DNA from: GWE2-40-63 sp050179685
Lineage (GTDB): Bacteria; Bacteroidota; Bacteroidia; Bacteroidales; SZUA-534
Length of the DNA stretch: 64,000 nucleotides
Direction: 5' to 3'
Assembly (NCBI GenBank): GCA_050179685.1
Contig: JBFXEW010000026.1
Span: 1-64,000 of the forward strand
Under the pieces are notes generated by a model. It searched no databases, was not told the origin of the DNA, and was given only the letters and a program-made list of their open reading frames with translations. Shown one piece after another: positions 54,029 to 63,089 of this stretch (position 1 is its first letter; each line of letters opens with the position of its first letter). Both the position numbers and the translations under genes were made by a program.

Positions 54029-55426
54029 TTAGCTTTTGTTCGGAAGTTCCAAACCATAGCCTTTTTTGCGGTCGATGTATTTCAGGTAAAAGCTTAATCC
54101 GAAAGCAGCTACCCCAAATCCGGCAAAAATTAGCTCGGGAACCATGTAATTGTACTTAACTCCTTCAACACCTGCGGCAATTTGTTCCGAAACGCCAGGG
54201 TTCGATGCCGAAAGGGCCCAGCCAATCAGGATAGGAACACCCAATAAGCCCATATTTTGAATCCAGAAAGTTAAGCCGTAAGCCGATCCCAAATAGCGAT
54301 CTTCAACTACTTTTGGCAGTGAAGGCCACATGGAAGCAGGAACCAGTGAAAAGGCAACTCCCAAAATAACGATGGTGCTGATGGCTACAAAAACAGTAAA
54401 CGATTCAGCAGGCACCAAAGCAAAAATAAGGTGAGAAACCGTTAATAAGATGGCTCCGTACATCATCATACTGGCTCCCCAGCCTTTTTTATCGAGGAAA
54501 AAGCCAATGGGTGGTGTTAATATCATAGCACCAATTGGGAAATACGAAACAAATTGCGAAGCTGTTTTTAAATCGACTCCCAGTTTTGAGGCCAACATAT
54601 CGGTGGCAAATTTCTGGAAGGGGAAAATGGCAGAATAGAACAATACACATAATCCGGCAATAGCCAAAAATCCCGGGTTGGTTAAGATAACCATAATGTC
54701 CGATACTTTAAATTCCTCTGATGGTTCAGTTGTTCCATCAGCATCCACTTCTTTATCCAAAGCACGGTCCATAAAGGTGTAAATAAAGAAGGTGATAAAG
54801 CCAACACATAAGAAGGCCAATCCCCAGAACACCGAGTTCGATACGCCACCGTTTTCAGCAAAAACAGGACTTAGCTGGAACACAGCAAATACACCCAAGC
54901 GGGCTAATGCCATCTCAAGACCCATAGCCAAAGCCATTTCTTTACCGCGGAACCATTTTACAATAGTTTTTGAAACGGTGATACCGGCCATCTCAACTCC
55001 AACTCCAAAAATAGCAAAACCAAAAAAGGCCAGTTTTGCACTTGCCGGAATGTTTACAAGGAATGAGCTCAACCAAACAGACATGCCCGAAACAGCAAAA
55101 GCATCGGTTAAAGCATAATATTTAAGTGCTCCACCAATTACCATGGTTAAACCGGCAGTAATTATGGTGAAACGGATGCCCATTTTGTCGAGAATAATTC
55201 CTGAAAGGATGAGGAAGCCGGCAAAAACGTTCAGAAAGAACTCTGAACCACCCAGCATCCCAAATACTTCGGGAGTCCATTTGTAACCGGTTTCAAGCAT
55301 GTTTTGCAAGGGCGCTGCTACATCAACAAAGAAGTAAGCAAAAAACATAGTCGACGAGATAAGCAGCAAAGCTATCCAACGTGCTACTTTCGAATCTCTG
55401 AGGGTTTTTTTAATCGTGTCAGTCAT
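54029..55426 (-). CDS. MFS transporter
   Basis: A 465-residue carrier with twelve membrane helices and the loop LDKMGIRFTI after helix 2, a version of the MFS GxxxDRxGRR motif. The substrate cannot be named from sequence. The gene starts 3 bp after pepD ends, so the pair may form a peptide or amino-acid use operon; this is inference from context. Confidence 0.82.
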   Translation of the reverse strand: MTDTIKKTLRDSKVARWIALLLISSTMFFAYFFVDVAAPLQNMLETGYKWTPEVFGMLGGSEFFLNVFAGFLILSGIILDKMGIRFTIITAGLTMVIGGALKYYALTDAFAVSGMSVWLSSFLVNIPASAKLAFFGFAIFGVGVEMAGITVSKTIVKWFRGKEMALAMGLEMALARLGVFAVFQLSPVFAENGGVSNSVFWGLAFLCVGFITFFIYTFMDRALDKEVDADGTTEPSEEFKVSDIMVILTNPGFLAIAGLCVLFYSAIFPFQKFATDMLASKLGVDLKTASQFVSYFPIGAMILTPPIGFFLDKKGWGASMMMYGAILLTVSHLIFALVPAESFTVFVAISTIVILGVAFSLVPASMWPSLPKVVEDRYLGSAYGLTFWIQNMGLLGVPILIGWALSASNPGVSEQIAAGVEGVKYNYMVPELIFAGFGVAAFGLSFYLKYIDRKKGYGLELPNKS

Positions 55427-55429
55427 ACG

Positions 55430-56890
55430 TTATTTTTTAGGTATATTTTTTAAGGTTTCTATGAGCCAGTTAAAGAATTTTCCAACGCTTTCAATATGTA
55501 CTTTCTCGTCGGGCGAATGGGGTGAGCGAATGGTAGGACCAAACGAAATCATGTCCCAGTTTGGATAAACACCTCCCAATAAACCACATTCCAGTCCGGC
55601 ATGAATGGCTTTAATCTCAGGAATTCGTCCGTACATATTTTTGTAAGTGTTTTGCATCAGCTTTAATACTTCGGAGTCCATGTTGGGTTTCCATCCGGGA
55701 TAAGCTCCGGTAAAGGCGACATCAGCATCAGCCAAACGGAAAACACTTCCGATGGATGCAGCCAGGTCGTCTTTGGCCGAATCGACCGATGAACGCAATA
55801 AACATTGAACGACTACTTTATCGCCATCGAGTTTAACCACTGCTAAATTGCTTGAGGTTTCAACCAGTCCGGGCATATCAATGCTCATACGGATAACTCC
55901 GTTGGGACAACCGTTCACAGCTTTTGTAAGCCGGCTTTGTACGCCGTCGGAAATTACTTTTTCGGGAAGTTCTGTGGGTTCAGCTTTAATGTTTAAACCG
56001 GGATCGGCCGATGCCAGTTCTTTTTTTACCACTGCTTCAAAATCACTTACGTGCGCAAGAAATTCTTTGGCTTTAGCTTCGGGAACAACAACTGTTGCAA
56101 AGGCTTCGCGTGGAATGGCGTTGCGTAAACTACCACCAACAACATCCATAATGCGGGCCTGGTAGCGTTTGGCAGCCAGATGCAGGAAGCGGAACAGTAT
56201 TTTGTTTGCATTACCACGTTCCAGTATAATATCCATGCCCGAGTGTCCGCCTTTTAATCCGGTTATGCTTAAGCGGTAAGCCACATGATTGTTGGGAACT
56301 TCTTTCAATTTAGCATCGAAAGTAAAGGTTCCGTCAATACCTCCGGCGCAACCTACATATAATTCGCCTTCGTCTTCCGAATCCATGTTAATCAGAATAT
56401 CGCCTTTCAAAACGCCTGGTTTTAAGCCAAAAGCTCCGGCCATACCTGTTTCTTCGTCGGCGGTAAATAAGGCTTCAACGGGACCGTGAGCCAGGTCTTT
56501 TGATGCAAGTACAGCCATGGCTGCGGCTACACCCATTCCATTGTCGGCTCCTAATGTGGTACCACGAGCGGTAACCCAATCGCCATCAATATACGCTTCG
56601 ATGGGGTCGGTGGTAAAGTCGTGTTTTTTATCACTGTTTGCCTGAGGAACCATGTCGAGATGTCCCTGCAATACAACTCCTTTACGATCTTCCATACCAG
56701 CCGTAGCGGGTTTGCGGATTATGATGTTACCTACTTCGTCTTTGATGGTCTCCAGACCCAAATCGTTTCCAAACTTAACCATGAAGTCCTGAATGCGGTC
56801 TTCGTGCTTCGATGGACGCGGCACCTGGGTTAATTGGTAAAAATACTCCCAGACGACTTGGGGTTCAAGGTTTCTGATTTCGTTACTCAT
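55430..56890 (-). CDS. pepD: aminoacyl-histidine dipeptidase (Xaa-His dipeptidase)
   Basis: A 486-residue M20C dipeptidase. Metal ligands His77 and Asp79 (GHLDMVPQ), Asp116 (LGADNGMG) and Glu146-Glu147 (TADEETGMAG) are all present, as is a late His in SPHSPDEKVH. It hydrolyses dipeptides such as carnosine in the cytoplasm. Unusually for this window it has a clear ribosome site, GGAGG 7 bp before the ATG. The MFS gene follows immediately. Confidence 0.9.
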   Translation of the reverse strand: MSNEIRNLEPQVVWEYFYQLTQVPRPSKHEDRIQDFMVKFGNDLGLETIKDEVGNIIIRKPATAGMEDRKGVVLQGHLDMVPQANSDKKHDFTTDPIEAYIDGDWVTARGTTLGADNGMGVAAAMAVLASKDLAHGPVEALFTADEETGMAGAFGLKPGVLKGDILINMDSEDEGELYVGCAGGIDGTFTFDAKLKEVPNNHVAYRLSITGLKGGHSGMDIILERGNANKILFRFLHLAAKRYQARIMDVVGGSLRNAIPREAFATVVVPEAKAKEFLAHVSDFEAVVKKELASADPGLNIKAEPTELPEKVISDGVQSRLTKAVNGCPNGVIRMSIDMPGLVETSSNLAVVKLDGDKVVVQCLLRSSVDSAKDDLAASIGSVFRLADADVAFTGAYPGWKPNMDSEVLKLMQNTYKNMYGRIPEIKAIHAGLECGLLGGVYPNWDMISFGPTIRSPHSPDEKVHIESVGKFFNWLIETLKNIPKK

Positions 56891-56897
56891 TATATAT

Positions 56898-56902
56898 CCT
56901 CC
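56898..56902 (-). promoter_or_regulatory. strong Shine-Dalgarno site of pepD
   Basis: The minus strand reads GGAGG shortly upstream of the pepD ATG. Most genes in this window have no such site, so this supports the chosen start and may indicate strong translation. Confidence 0.5.
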
Positions 56903-57001
56903 GTAATTTTTTATGAATTGATTACTTAGTTTTATATTTTATGCTGAAGCAGCAAGTTATTTAGTTTTTTTGATAGCGAAAGCCAAATGTACAAAAATCA
57001 T

Positions 57002-59197
57002 TTACAAATTATCTTTTAAAAACAGCAACATTTTATTGTACAGATGGTAGCGGGTGTTTCCCCCATAAATGCCATGATTGCGGTTGGTGTAATAAAACAT
57101 TTCGAACTGTTTGTTGGCTTGTACCATGGCCTCAGTAAACTCTAGAGAATTTTGCAGGTGCACGTTATCGTCGGCGGTACCGTGAACAAGCAGCAGTTTA
57201 CCTTTAAACTGGTCCACATGATGAATGGGTGAGTTTTTGTCGTAACCCTCGGGATTCTCCTGCGGGGTGCGCATAAAACGTTCGGTGTAAATGTTGTCGT
57301 AATAACGCCAGTTGGTTACCGGTGCAACGGCAATACCTGCTTTAAAATAATCGGCTCCCTGGGTCAGGCAATTTAAAGCCATAAAACCACCGTAGCTCCA
57401 TCCCCAAATTCCAATACGGTCGGCAGCTACAAAGGGCAAACTGCCCAGGTATTTTGCCGTAGCAATCTGATCGATGGTTTCGTATTTACCCAATTGCAGG
57501 TAAGTAACCTTGCGGAATTCCTCACCTCGGGCACCGGTACCTCGTCCATCGACACAAGCCACCACAAAACCTTCACCGGCCAATACCTGTTCCCAGCCAA
57601 TACTGAAGTTGTCGAGTACCTGTTGCGAATTGGGTCCGCTGTATTGAGTCATCAACACTGGATATTTTTTGTTTGGATCAAAATCAGCAGGTTTTACCAT
57701 CCAGCCATTAAGGGTAATTCCTTCGTCGCTGGTAAAGCTGAAAAATTCTTTGGGACTGAATTCCACCTGAGCCAGTTTGGCTTTTAGTTCGTCGTTGGCT
57801 TCCAATACGCGGCGCTGTTTGCCGTTTGCCTGATTTAAAGTAACCAGCGTAGGCGTATTTACATTGGAAAAGTAATTGATGTAATAGTTAAATCCTTTGC
57901 TAAAAACAGCATTGTGCGTGCCAGCCTGCGAACTGAGTTGTTTTTTACCGGACCCATCGGTTTTTATCGCGTAAATATCGCGTTGTAAAGGCGAGCGTTC
58001 GGCACTTTGGTAATAAATTAGTTTCCGTTTAGCATCAAAGCCCAGGTATTCGGTTACATCGAAGTTTCCGCTGGTAATCTGATTGATTAGTTTGCCCTGG
58101 GCATCGTGCAGGTAAAGGTGTACAAAGCCATCGCGTTCGCTGGTATAGATAAACTGTTTGCCCTGATTCAAAAAAGTAAGGTTATCGAAATACGTTTCGT
58201 CGATATAGCGTTGATTTTCTTCGGTATAAAAAACCTCAGTAGCTCCGGTAGCCGCATCGGCGTACAAAAATTCAAGCTTGTTCTGAAGTCGGTTCAAGCG
58301 ATAAATAACCATTTTTCCGTTGGGCGACCATTTTAGGCGGGGAATGTATTGATCGGTTTCACTGCCCACATCAACTTTTATTGTTTTTTTTCCGTCAAGC
58401 TGGTACGAATGAACAGAAACCACAGAATTATCGTCGCCTGCTTTTGGATATTTAAATGCATAGTTCTGCGGATAGAGTTCGTTGGCAGTAATGCGAGGGG
58501 CAAGGCCGGCATAAACAGTCATGTTAAAAACAGGAACCTTGCTTTCGTCGAATTTGCAATAAGCAAGATAAGCGCCGTCGGGCGACCAGTCGAAAGCCTG
58601 GTTGTATTCAAATTCTTCCTCGTAAACCCAGTCGGGAGCTCCGTTAATAATACGGTTGAATTCCCCGTCGTGGGTAATTTGTGTTTCGGCACCACTGGCC
58701 AGTTCGGTAATAAACAGGTTGTTATCTCTTACAAAAGCAACTTTGGTTCCGTCGGGCGATAGGGTGGCCAAACGCTGGGAGCCCTGATTTGAAACCGGAT
58801 AAAGTTTTTTTGTTTTTAAATCCCAAACAAAGTAGTCGGCAGTAAATGAGCGCCGGTAAATATCATTCCGGTTGACGTAAAAAATAAGTTTCGACTCATC
58901 GTTGTTGAACGCATAGTTACGAATGCTTTTAATAGCGCTGTTTCCCAGTTCGGACCCGCTTACAATTACCGAAACGGCATCGCCGGTTTTGTAGCTGTAT
59001 TTAATTATAGCGGTATCGCCCGATAAGGCGGTGTAGTGCAAACCATCGTTCATCGAGTTTAATCCGCGTACCGATTTAGGGTAGAACGAATAGGTTTTGT
59101 ACAAATCGTCGATAGTGATTTTTCTTTTCTGGGTGTCCTGTGCCCATAAGTTTATACTTAACAGGGCAGCTAATAACAGGAAGGTGAGTTTTTTCAT
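57002..59197 (-). CDS. dipeptidyl peptidase IV (S9B)
   Basis: The ATG at 59197 gives 731 residues with a signal peptide (MKKLTFLLLAALLSINLWAQ); an ORF start 11 codons upstream does not begin a signal sequence. The N-terminal beta-propeller contains the DPP IV glutamate motif WVYEEEFE, and the C-terminal hydrolase domain has Ser601 in GWSYGGF, Asp676 in GTADDNV and His708 in NRNHGIYGG. It removes Xaa-Pro dipeptides from peptide N-termini in the periplasm. Confidence 0.93.
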   Translation of the reverse strand: MKKLTFLLLAALLSINLWAQDTQKRKITIDDLYKTYSFYPKSVRGLNSMNDGLHYTALSGDTAIIKYSYKTGDAVSVIVSGSELGNSAIKSIRNYAFNNDESKLIFYVNRNDIYRRSFTADYFVWDLKTKKLYPVSNQGSQRLATLSPDGTKVAFVRDNNLFITELASGAETQITHDGEFNRIINGAPDWVYEEEFEYNQAFDWSPDGAYLAYCKFDESKVPVFNMTVYAGLAPRITANELYPQNYAFKYPKAGDDNSVVSVHSYQLDGKKTIKVDVGSETDQYIPRLKWSPNGKMVIYRLNRLQNKLEFLYADAATGATEVFYTEENQRYIDETYFDNLTFLNQGKQFIYTSERDGFVHLYLHDAQGKLINQITSGNFDVTEYLGFDAKRKLIYYQSAERSPLQRDIYAIKTDGSGKKQLSSQAGTHNAVFSKGFNYYINYFSNVNTPTLVTLNQANGKQRRVLEANDELKAKLAQVEFSPKEFFSFTSDEGITLNGWMVKPADFDPNKKYPVLMTQYSGPNSQQVLDNFSIGWEQVLAGEGFVVACVDGRGTGARGEEFRKVTYLQLGKYETIDQIATAKYLGSLPFVAADRIGIWGWSYGGFMALNCLTQGADYFKAGIAVAPVTNWRYYDNIYTERFMRTPQENPEGYDKNSPIHHVDQFKGKLLLVHGTADDNVHLQNSLEFTEAMVQANKQFEMFYYTNRNHGIYGGNTRYHLYNKMLLFLKDNL

Positions 59198-59606
59198 TGT
59201 TCTGTATAATTGATTTATTATTGTTTGCAAGTTGACGTTTTGGAGTATTTAGTCGCATGCAAAACTCAAAGATTACATTTTTAAACGGAGAATGAAAATG
59301 TAATCTTTATGTTATTAAGGTGGAAATTGTATGCGAACTGACAGGTAATTAAGCAAGAGAATAGGGTAAGGTTTTTATTTATTGGAAGTTGAGGGAGAAT
59401 ACCGGTTAATGTTTGGATGATGCAAAAAATCGGATTTTTTAAAGGAATGATTTTTTGAAATGCAATTTAAGCCACTTTCAAAGATTCATAAGTGTTTTCC
59501 GTTTTTGAAAGGTGGCTTGTACTTATAGTTTATAGGAATACCCCTAAATACCCTGGCAAAGAAATACAAAGCAGTTTTGGAAAATCAATCCCGTTGAAAT
59601 GATTAA
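59198..59606. other. intergenic region upstream of DPP IV
   Basis: About 400 bp. It holds a promoter-like TAATCTTTG on the minus strand near 59268-59276 and the long inverted repeat at 59469-59518. No reading frame is convincing. Confidence 0.45.
59469..59518. repeat. 50-bp inverted repeat
   Basis: AAGCCACTTTCAAA and TTTGAAAGGTGGCTT pair over 14-15 bp with one bulge around a loop of about 20 bases. It lies downstream of the DmeF-like gene but has no T-run, so it is not a typical terminator. Confidence 0.6.
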
Positions 59607-60233
59607 TTATTCTATATCGAGGAGGCTTTTTCCGGTGTCGCGAAGTAAACCCAGCGACCACTTGATAATAACTGCCGAACTGATAAGAGCAATGAGCGAA
59701 TCGGCCCAAAAGATACCCCAGAACTTTGCCGTGAGCAAGCCGGCAATAGCGGCCACACTGGTAAAGGCATCGGCAATTACATGGAGGTAGGCAGCCCTAA
59801 GGTTATGGTCGCCCTGTTCGGGTTTGTGATGCAGTAGCAGGGCGCTGGCCAGGTTTACCACCAGACCAATTACTGCAACCCAAATGGCTTCGCGGTAAGC
59901 AATTTCGAGGGGGGTTAGCAAACGCTGAATAGCTTCGAAGATGATGAAAAAGGCAAAGAAGAGCAGAAACAATCCGCTGGCAAAACCCGAAAGCGAAAGT
60001 ATTTTCTCTGACGAACCCGTAAACGATGCTTTGGCCGATAATTTACGAACCATCACGTAGGCAATCCAGCTAAGTCCGATAGCCAACACGTGTGAACCCA
60101 TGTGAATACCATCGGCTAAAAGTGCCATGGAATGGGTGCTTATTCCGTAAATAATTTCAACCAGCATGGTCACTGCGGTGAGCAAAACCACCCAGAGTGT
60201 CCTTTTTTCCTTATGTTTTGCTAATGCATCCAT
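59607..60233 (-). CDS. short DmeF-like cation diffusion facilitator
   Basis: The ATG at 60233 gives 208 residues. Six membrane helices are seen, with metal-site motifs ADGIHMGSH (helix 2) and HVIADAFTS (helix 5), and a HHKPEQGDHNLRAAYLH segment that resembles the DmeF cobalt/nickel exporters with a reduced His loop. The protein stops at LLRDTGKSLLDIE, just after helix 6, so it lacks the cytosolic domain found in most CDF transporters. It is therefore either a naturally short form or a truncated gene. Confidence 0.75.
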   Translation of the reverse strand: MDALAKHKEKRTLWVVLLTAVTMLVEIIYGISTHSMALLADGIHMGSHVLAIGLSWIAYVMVRKLSAKASFTGSSEKILSLSGFASGLFLLFFAFFIIFEAIQRLLTPLEIAYREAIWVAVIGLVVNLASALLLHHKPEQGDHNLRAAYLHVIADAFTSVAAIAGLLTAKFWGIFWADSLIALISSAVIIKWSLGLLRDTGKSLLDIE

Positions 60234-60399
60234 TGCTATATTTGGATTAAGGTACAAATCAAAGCCTCGTTTGTTTACCTGGTTCTTTTTTGTAGATATA
60301 AGCAAAGAGCTTTATTTTTGCCGCCAATTTATTCATAAAAAGCCGCAATAAACAAAAAAATAGTTTAATTTTGAACTCTTATTTTGAATTAGACTACAT

Positions 60400-60894
60400 A
60401 TGAATAAGGAACGATTTGAAGTGCTAAAGATGGATGCCGTAAATGATAAAGTAAAAGATATTTTCATTAAATATTTGGAGCGTAAGGGCCACCGTAAAAC
60501 CCCCGAACGCTTTGCCATTCTCGATGAGATTTACAACCGCGACGGTCATTTCGACATTGAGACACTTTATATTCACATGAAAAATAAAAATTACCGGGTG
60601 AGCAGGGCTACCCTGTACAATACCATCGAAATTTTGCTGGATTGTAACCTGGTAATCAAGCATCAGTTCGGAAAAAATATTGCCCAATTCGAAAAGGCTT
60701 ACAACTGTGCTCCCCACGATCACCTGATTTGCACCAATTGCGGTAAGGTTACTGAGTTTTGCGATCCAAGGGTCGATGACATTGAGGAGCGGGCAGCCAA
60801 ACAACATGGCTTTGAATTGCAGTACCACGCCCTCTATTGTTACGGTGTTTGTGCTAAGTGCCAGGCGGAACTGGCAAAAAAAGAGAAAAAATAG
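60400..60894 (+). CDS. Fur-family metal-responsive regulator
   Basis: A 164-residue regulator: winged helix with KTPERFAILDEIY and SRATLYNTIEILLDCNLV (about 35-88), a His-rich metal site HDHLICTNCGKV (about 106-117) and a second CxxC, CYGVCAKC (about 148-155), which together give a structural zinc. Fur-type proteins repress iron or zinc or peroxide genes. It precedes purA, a neighbourhood often kept in Bacteroidota. The PAM-like N-terminal extension (1-25) is short. An ATG at 60400 is used; a second Met at residue 11 is possible. Confidence 0.87.
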   Translation: MNKERFEVLKMDAVNDKVKDIFIKYLERKGHRKTPERFAILDEIYNRDGHFDIETLYIHMKNKNYRVSRATLYNTIEILLDCNLVIKHQFGKNIAQFEKAYNCAPHDHLICTNCGKVTEFCDPRVDDIEERAAKQHGFELQYHALYCYGVCAKCQAELAKKEKK

Positions 60895-60916
60895 ACTTAC
60901 CATAACAAGCTGAAAG

Positions 60917-60940
60917 AATCCCCGCCAAGGGGATTTTTTT
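60917..60940 (+). terminator. intrinsic terminator after the Fur-family gene
   Basis: AATCCCC and GGGGATT pair around a 5-base loop and are followed by seven T residues. Confidence 0.78.
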
Positions 60941-61090
60941 ATGAACATCTGCCCACAGCTTTCCCGAATACAAAAAATAATTAGTAAATTCGGGGCTGGA
61001 ATTTTAACAGGTATCCAACCAATAAACAATTATTAATAAGGAGATTCTGTCTGTATAAAAGGGTCTTTTGCGTTTAAAAAATAAAAAGAA

Positions 61091-62359
61091 ATGAAGGTTG
61101 ATGTATTATTAGGGCTTCAATGGGGCGACGAAGGAAAAGGAAAAATTGTGGATGTACTTACCCCCAATTATCAGGTGGTTACCCGTTTTCAGGGAGGAGC
61201 CAATGCCGGTCACAGTCTGGAGTTTAACAACATAAAGCACGTGTTGCATCTGATTCCTTCGGGCATCTTTCACCAGAATACCATAAATATTATTGGAAAT
61301 GGGGTGGTACTCGATCCGGTTATTTTCAGGCAGGAAGTACTTGAGATTGAAAGTAAATTTGGTATTGACGTACCGCAAAGACTTAGTCTGGCCAAAAAAG
61401 CCAATCTAATTTTGCCTACCCATAAAATTCTTGATGGAGCCATGGAACAATCCAAAGGCGCTTCAAAAATTGGCTCAACCTTAAAAGGTATTGGACCGGC
61501 CTATACCGATAAGGTGGGACGTAATGCCTTGCGTGTGGGTGATATTTTGCAGGCAAACTTCCGGGAAAAGTATGAAAAGTTAAAAGCACTGCATATAAAG
61601 CAACTCTCGTTATACGATTTCGATTATCAATTGGAAGCCCTTGAAGCCGAATGGTTTGAAAGTATTGAATTCCTGAAACGCTTTTCGCTTATCGACAGTG
61701 AGCAGGTAATTAATCAATACATCCGCGAAGCCGACACAAAAATCCTGGCCGAAGGTGCTCAGGGCTCCATGCTCGACATCGATTTTGGCTCGTATCCTTT
61801 TGTAACTTCGTCGAACACCATTTGTGCCGGTGCCTGTACCGGAATGGGTATAGCCCCGCAAAGTATTGGCGGGGTAATGGGGATTTTTAAAGCCTATTGC
61901 ACCCGCGTAGGTTCGGGTCCTTTTCCCACCGAATTGTTCGACGAAACCGGGCAAAAACTGCGCGATATTGGGCACGAATACGGTGCTACTACCGGACGGC
62001 CCCGCCGCTGCGGATGGCTCGACCTGGTTGCCCTGAAGTACAGCGTGATGCTTAACGGTGTAACCGGTTTAATTATGACCAAGGCCGATGTACTCGATAG
62101 CTTCGAGACCCTGAAGGTTGCCGTAGCTTATAAGATTAATGGCGAAATTTGCGATTATTTCCCCTACGATATTGAGCAGGAGATAGAACCCGTGTACCGC
62201 GAATTCCCGGGTTGGAAATGCGACATCACCTGTAAAAACTCCGAAGCCGATTTGCCGCTTGAGCTGATGAACTACATCCGCTTTATTGAAAGCGAAACCG
62301 GAGTTCCCGTAACCATTGTTTCGGTTGGGCCCGATCGTGATGCAACCATTATACGCTAA
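61091..62359 (+). CDS. purA: adenylosuccinate synthase
   Basis: A 422-residue enzyme that joins IMP and aspartate with GTP in AMP synthesis. It has the GDEGKGKIVD P-loop (13-22), the catalytic His in NAGHS (38-42) and the late block TGRPRRCGWLDL. The length is typical. It is separated from the Fur-family gene by a terminator and has its own AT-rich promoter region. Confidence 0.95.
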   Translation: MKVDVLLGLQWGDEGKGKIVDVLTPNYQVVTRFQGGANAGHSLEFNNIKHVLHLIPSGIFHQNTINIIGNGVVLDPVIFRQEVLEIESKFGIDVPQRLSLAKKANLILPTHKILDGAMEQSKGASKIGSTLKGIGPAYTDKVGRNALRVGDILQANFREKYEKLKALHIKQLSLYDFDYQLEALEAEWFESIEFLKRFSLIDSEQVINQYIREADTKILAEGAQGSMLDIDFGSYPFVTSSNTICAGACTGMGIAPQSIGGVMGIFKAYCTRVGSGPFPTELFDETGQKLRDIGHEYGATTGRPRRCGWLDLVALKYSVMLNGVTGLIMTKADVLDSFETLKVAVAYKINGEICDYFPYDIEQEIEPVYREFPGWKCDITCKNSEADLPLELMNYIRFIESETGVPVTIVSVGPDRDATIIR

Positions 62360-62404
62360 GTGTTCATTGCCTTGAACTTTTGCTGCCAAAGATTTTAGCA
62401 TTGA

Positions 62405-62432
62405 TTGAGTTTGCAGAAAAAGCTTATATTTG
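62405..62432 (+). promoter_or_regulatory. promoter of the HEPN/MNT module
   Basis: TTG (62405-62407), a 17-bp spacer and TATATTTG (62425-62432) match the Bacteroidota promoter; the leader before the ATG at 62444 is only a few bases. Confidence 0.55.
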
Positions 62433-62443
62433 AATAAATAAGG

Positions 62444-62743
62444 ATGAATTTAAATGACTATATAAAAGACATTACTGATTTATGCAAAATGCATAAAGTG
62501 AAAACCTTATTTGTATTCGGATCTGTATTAACTGATAGTTTTAGACCAGACAGTGATATCGATTTTATTGTTGATATTAAAACGAATGATCCTATTGATT
62601 ATGCAGAAAACTATTTTGAATTAAAATTTAAACTTCAGGATTTATTAAAAAAACCGATTGACTTACTTGAACAAAAAGGAATAAAAAACAAATACCTAAT
62701 TCAAAGTATTAACAATAGCAAAAGGATGTTGTATGAAGCCTGA
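62444..62743 (+). CDS. MNT-type nucleotidyltransferase antitoxin (MntA-like)
   Basis: A 99-residue minimal nucleotidyltransferase with GS-x10-DxD at Gly26-Ser27 and Asp38/Asp40 (FGSVLTDSFRPDSDIDF). Such antitoxins inactivate the partner HEPN toxin by adding AMP to a tyrosine. The toxin gene overlaps its end by 11 bp. Confidence 0.88.
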   Translation: MNLNDYIKDITDLCKMHKVKTLFVFGSVLTDSFRPDSDIDFIVDIKTNDPIDYAENYFELKFKLQDLLKKPIDLLEQKGIKNKYLIQSINNSKRMLYEA

Positions 62744-63065
62744 AATATTTACCTGGCTTGAGGACATTGACAGATCAATCGTTGAAATTTTTGATTTTCT
62801 GCCTGAAAAGCAGGATTTCTATTTGTTTCAGAATGATTTAAAAACAAGAAAAGCTATTGAGCGGAATTTAGAAATTATCGGTGAAGCATTAAATCGGATT
62901 TTAAAAGCAGACCCTGATATACACATTACGGATTCAAGAAAAATTGTGGATACCCGAAATAGAATTATTCATGGATATGATACCGTAACTGCCGACATTC
63001 TTTGGTTAATTATCAGTAAATCATTACCGATATTGCATGAAGAAGTAAAAAAACTATTAGAATAA
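62733..63065 (+). CDS. HEPN-domain toxin (HepT-like, DUF86)
   Basis: A 110-residue HEPN ribonuclease candidate. The active-site motif R-x4-H with a following tyrosine is present as Arg75-NRII-His80-Gly-Tyr82 (RNRIIHGY). Tyr82 is the position AMPylated by the partner antitoxin in studied HepT/MntA pairs. The overlap with the MNT gene supports a two-gene module. Confidence 0.88.
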   Translation: MKPEIFTWLEDIDRSIVEIFDFLPEKQDFYLFQNDLKTRKAIERNLEIIGEALNRILKADPDIHITDSRKIVDTRNRIIHGYDTVTADILWLIISKSLPILHEEVKKLLE

Positions 63066-63089
63066 AGCATTCAGCAATAAGCACACCTT

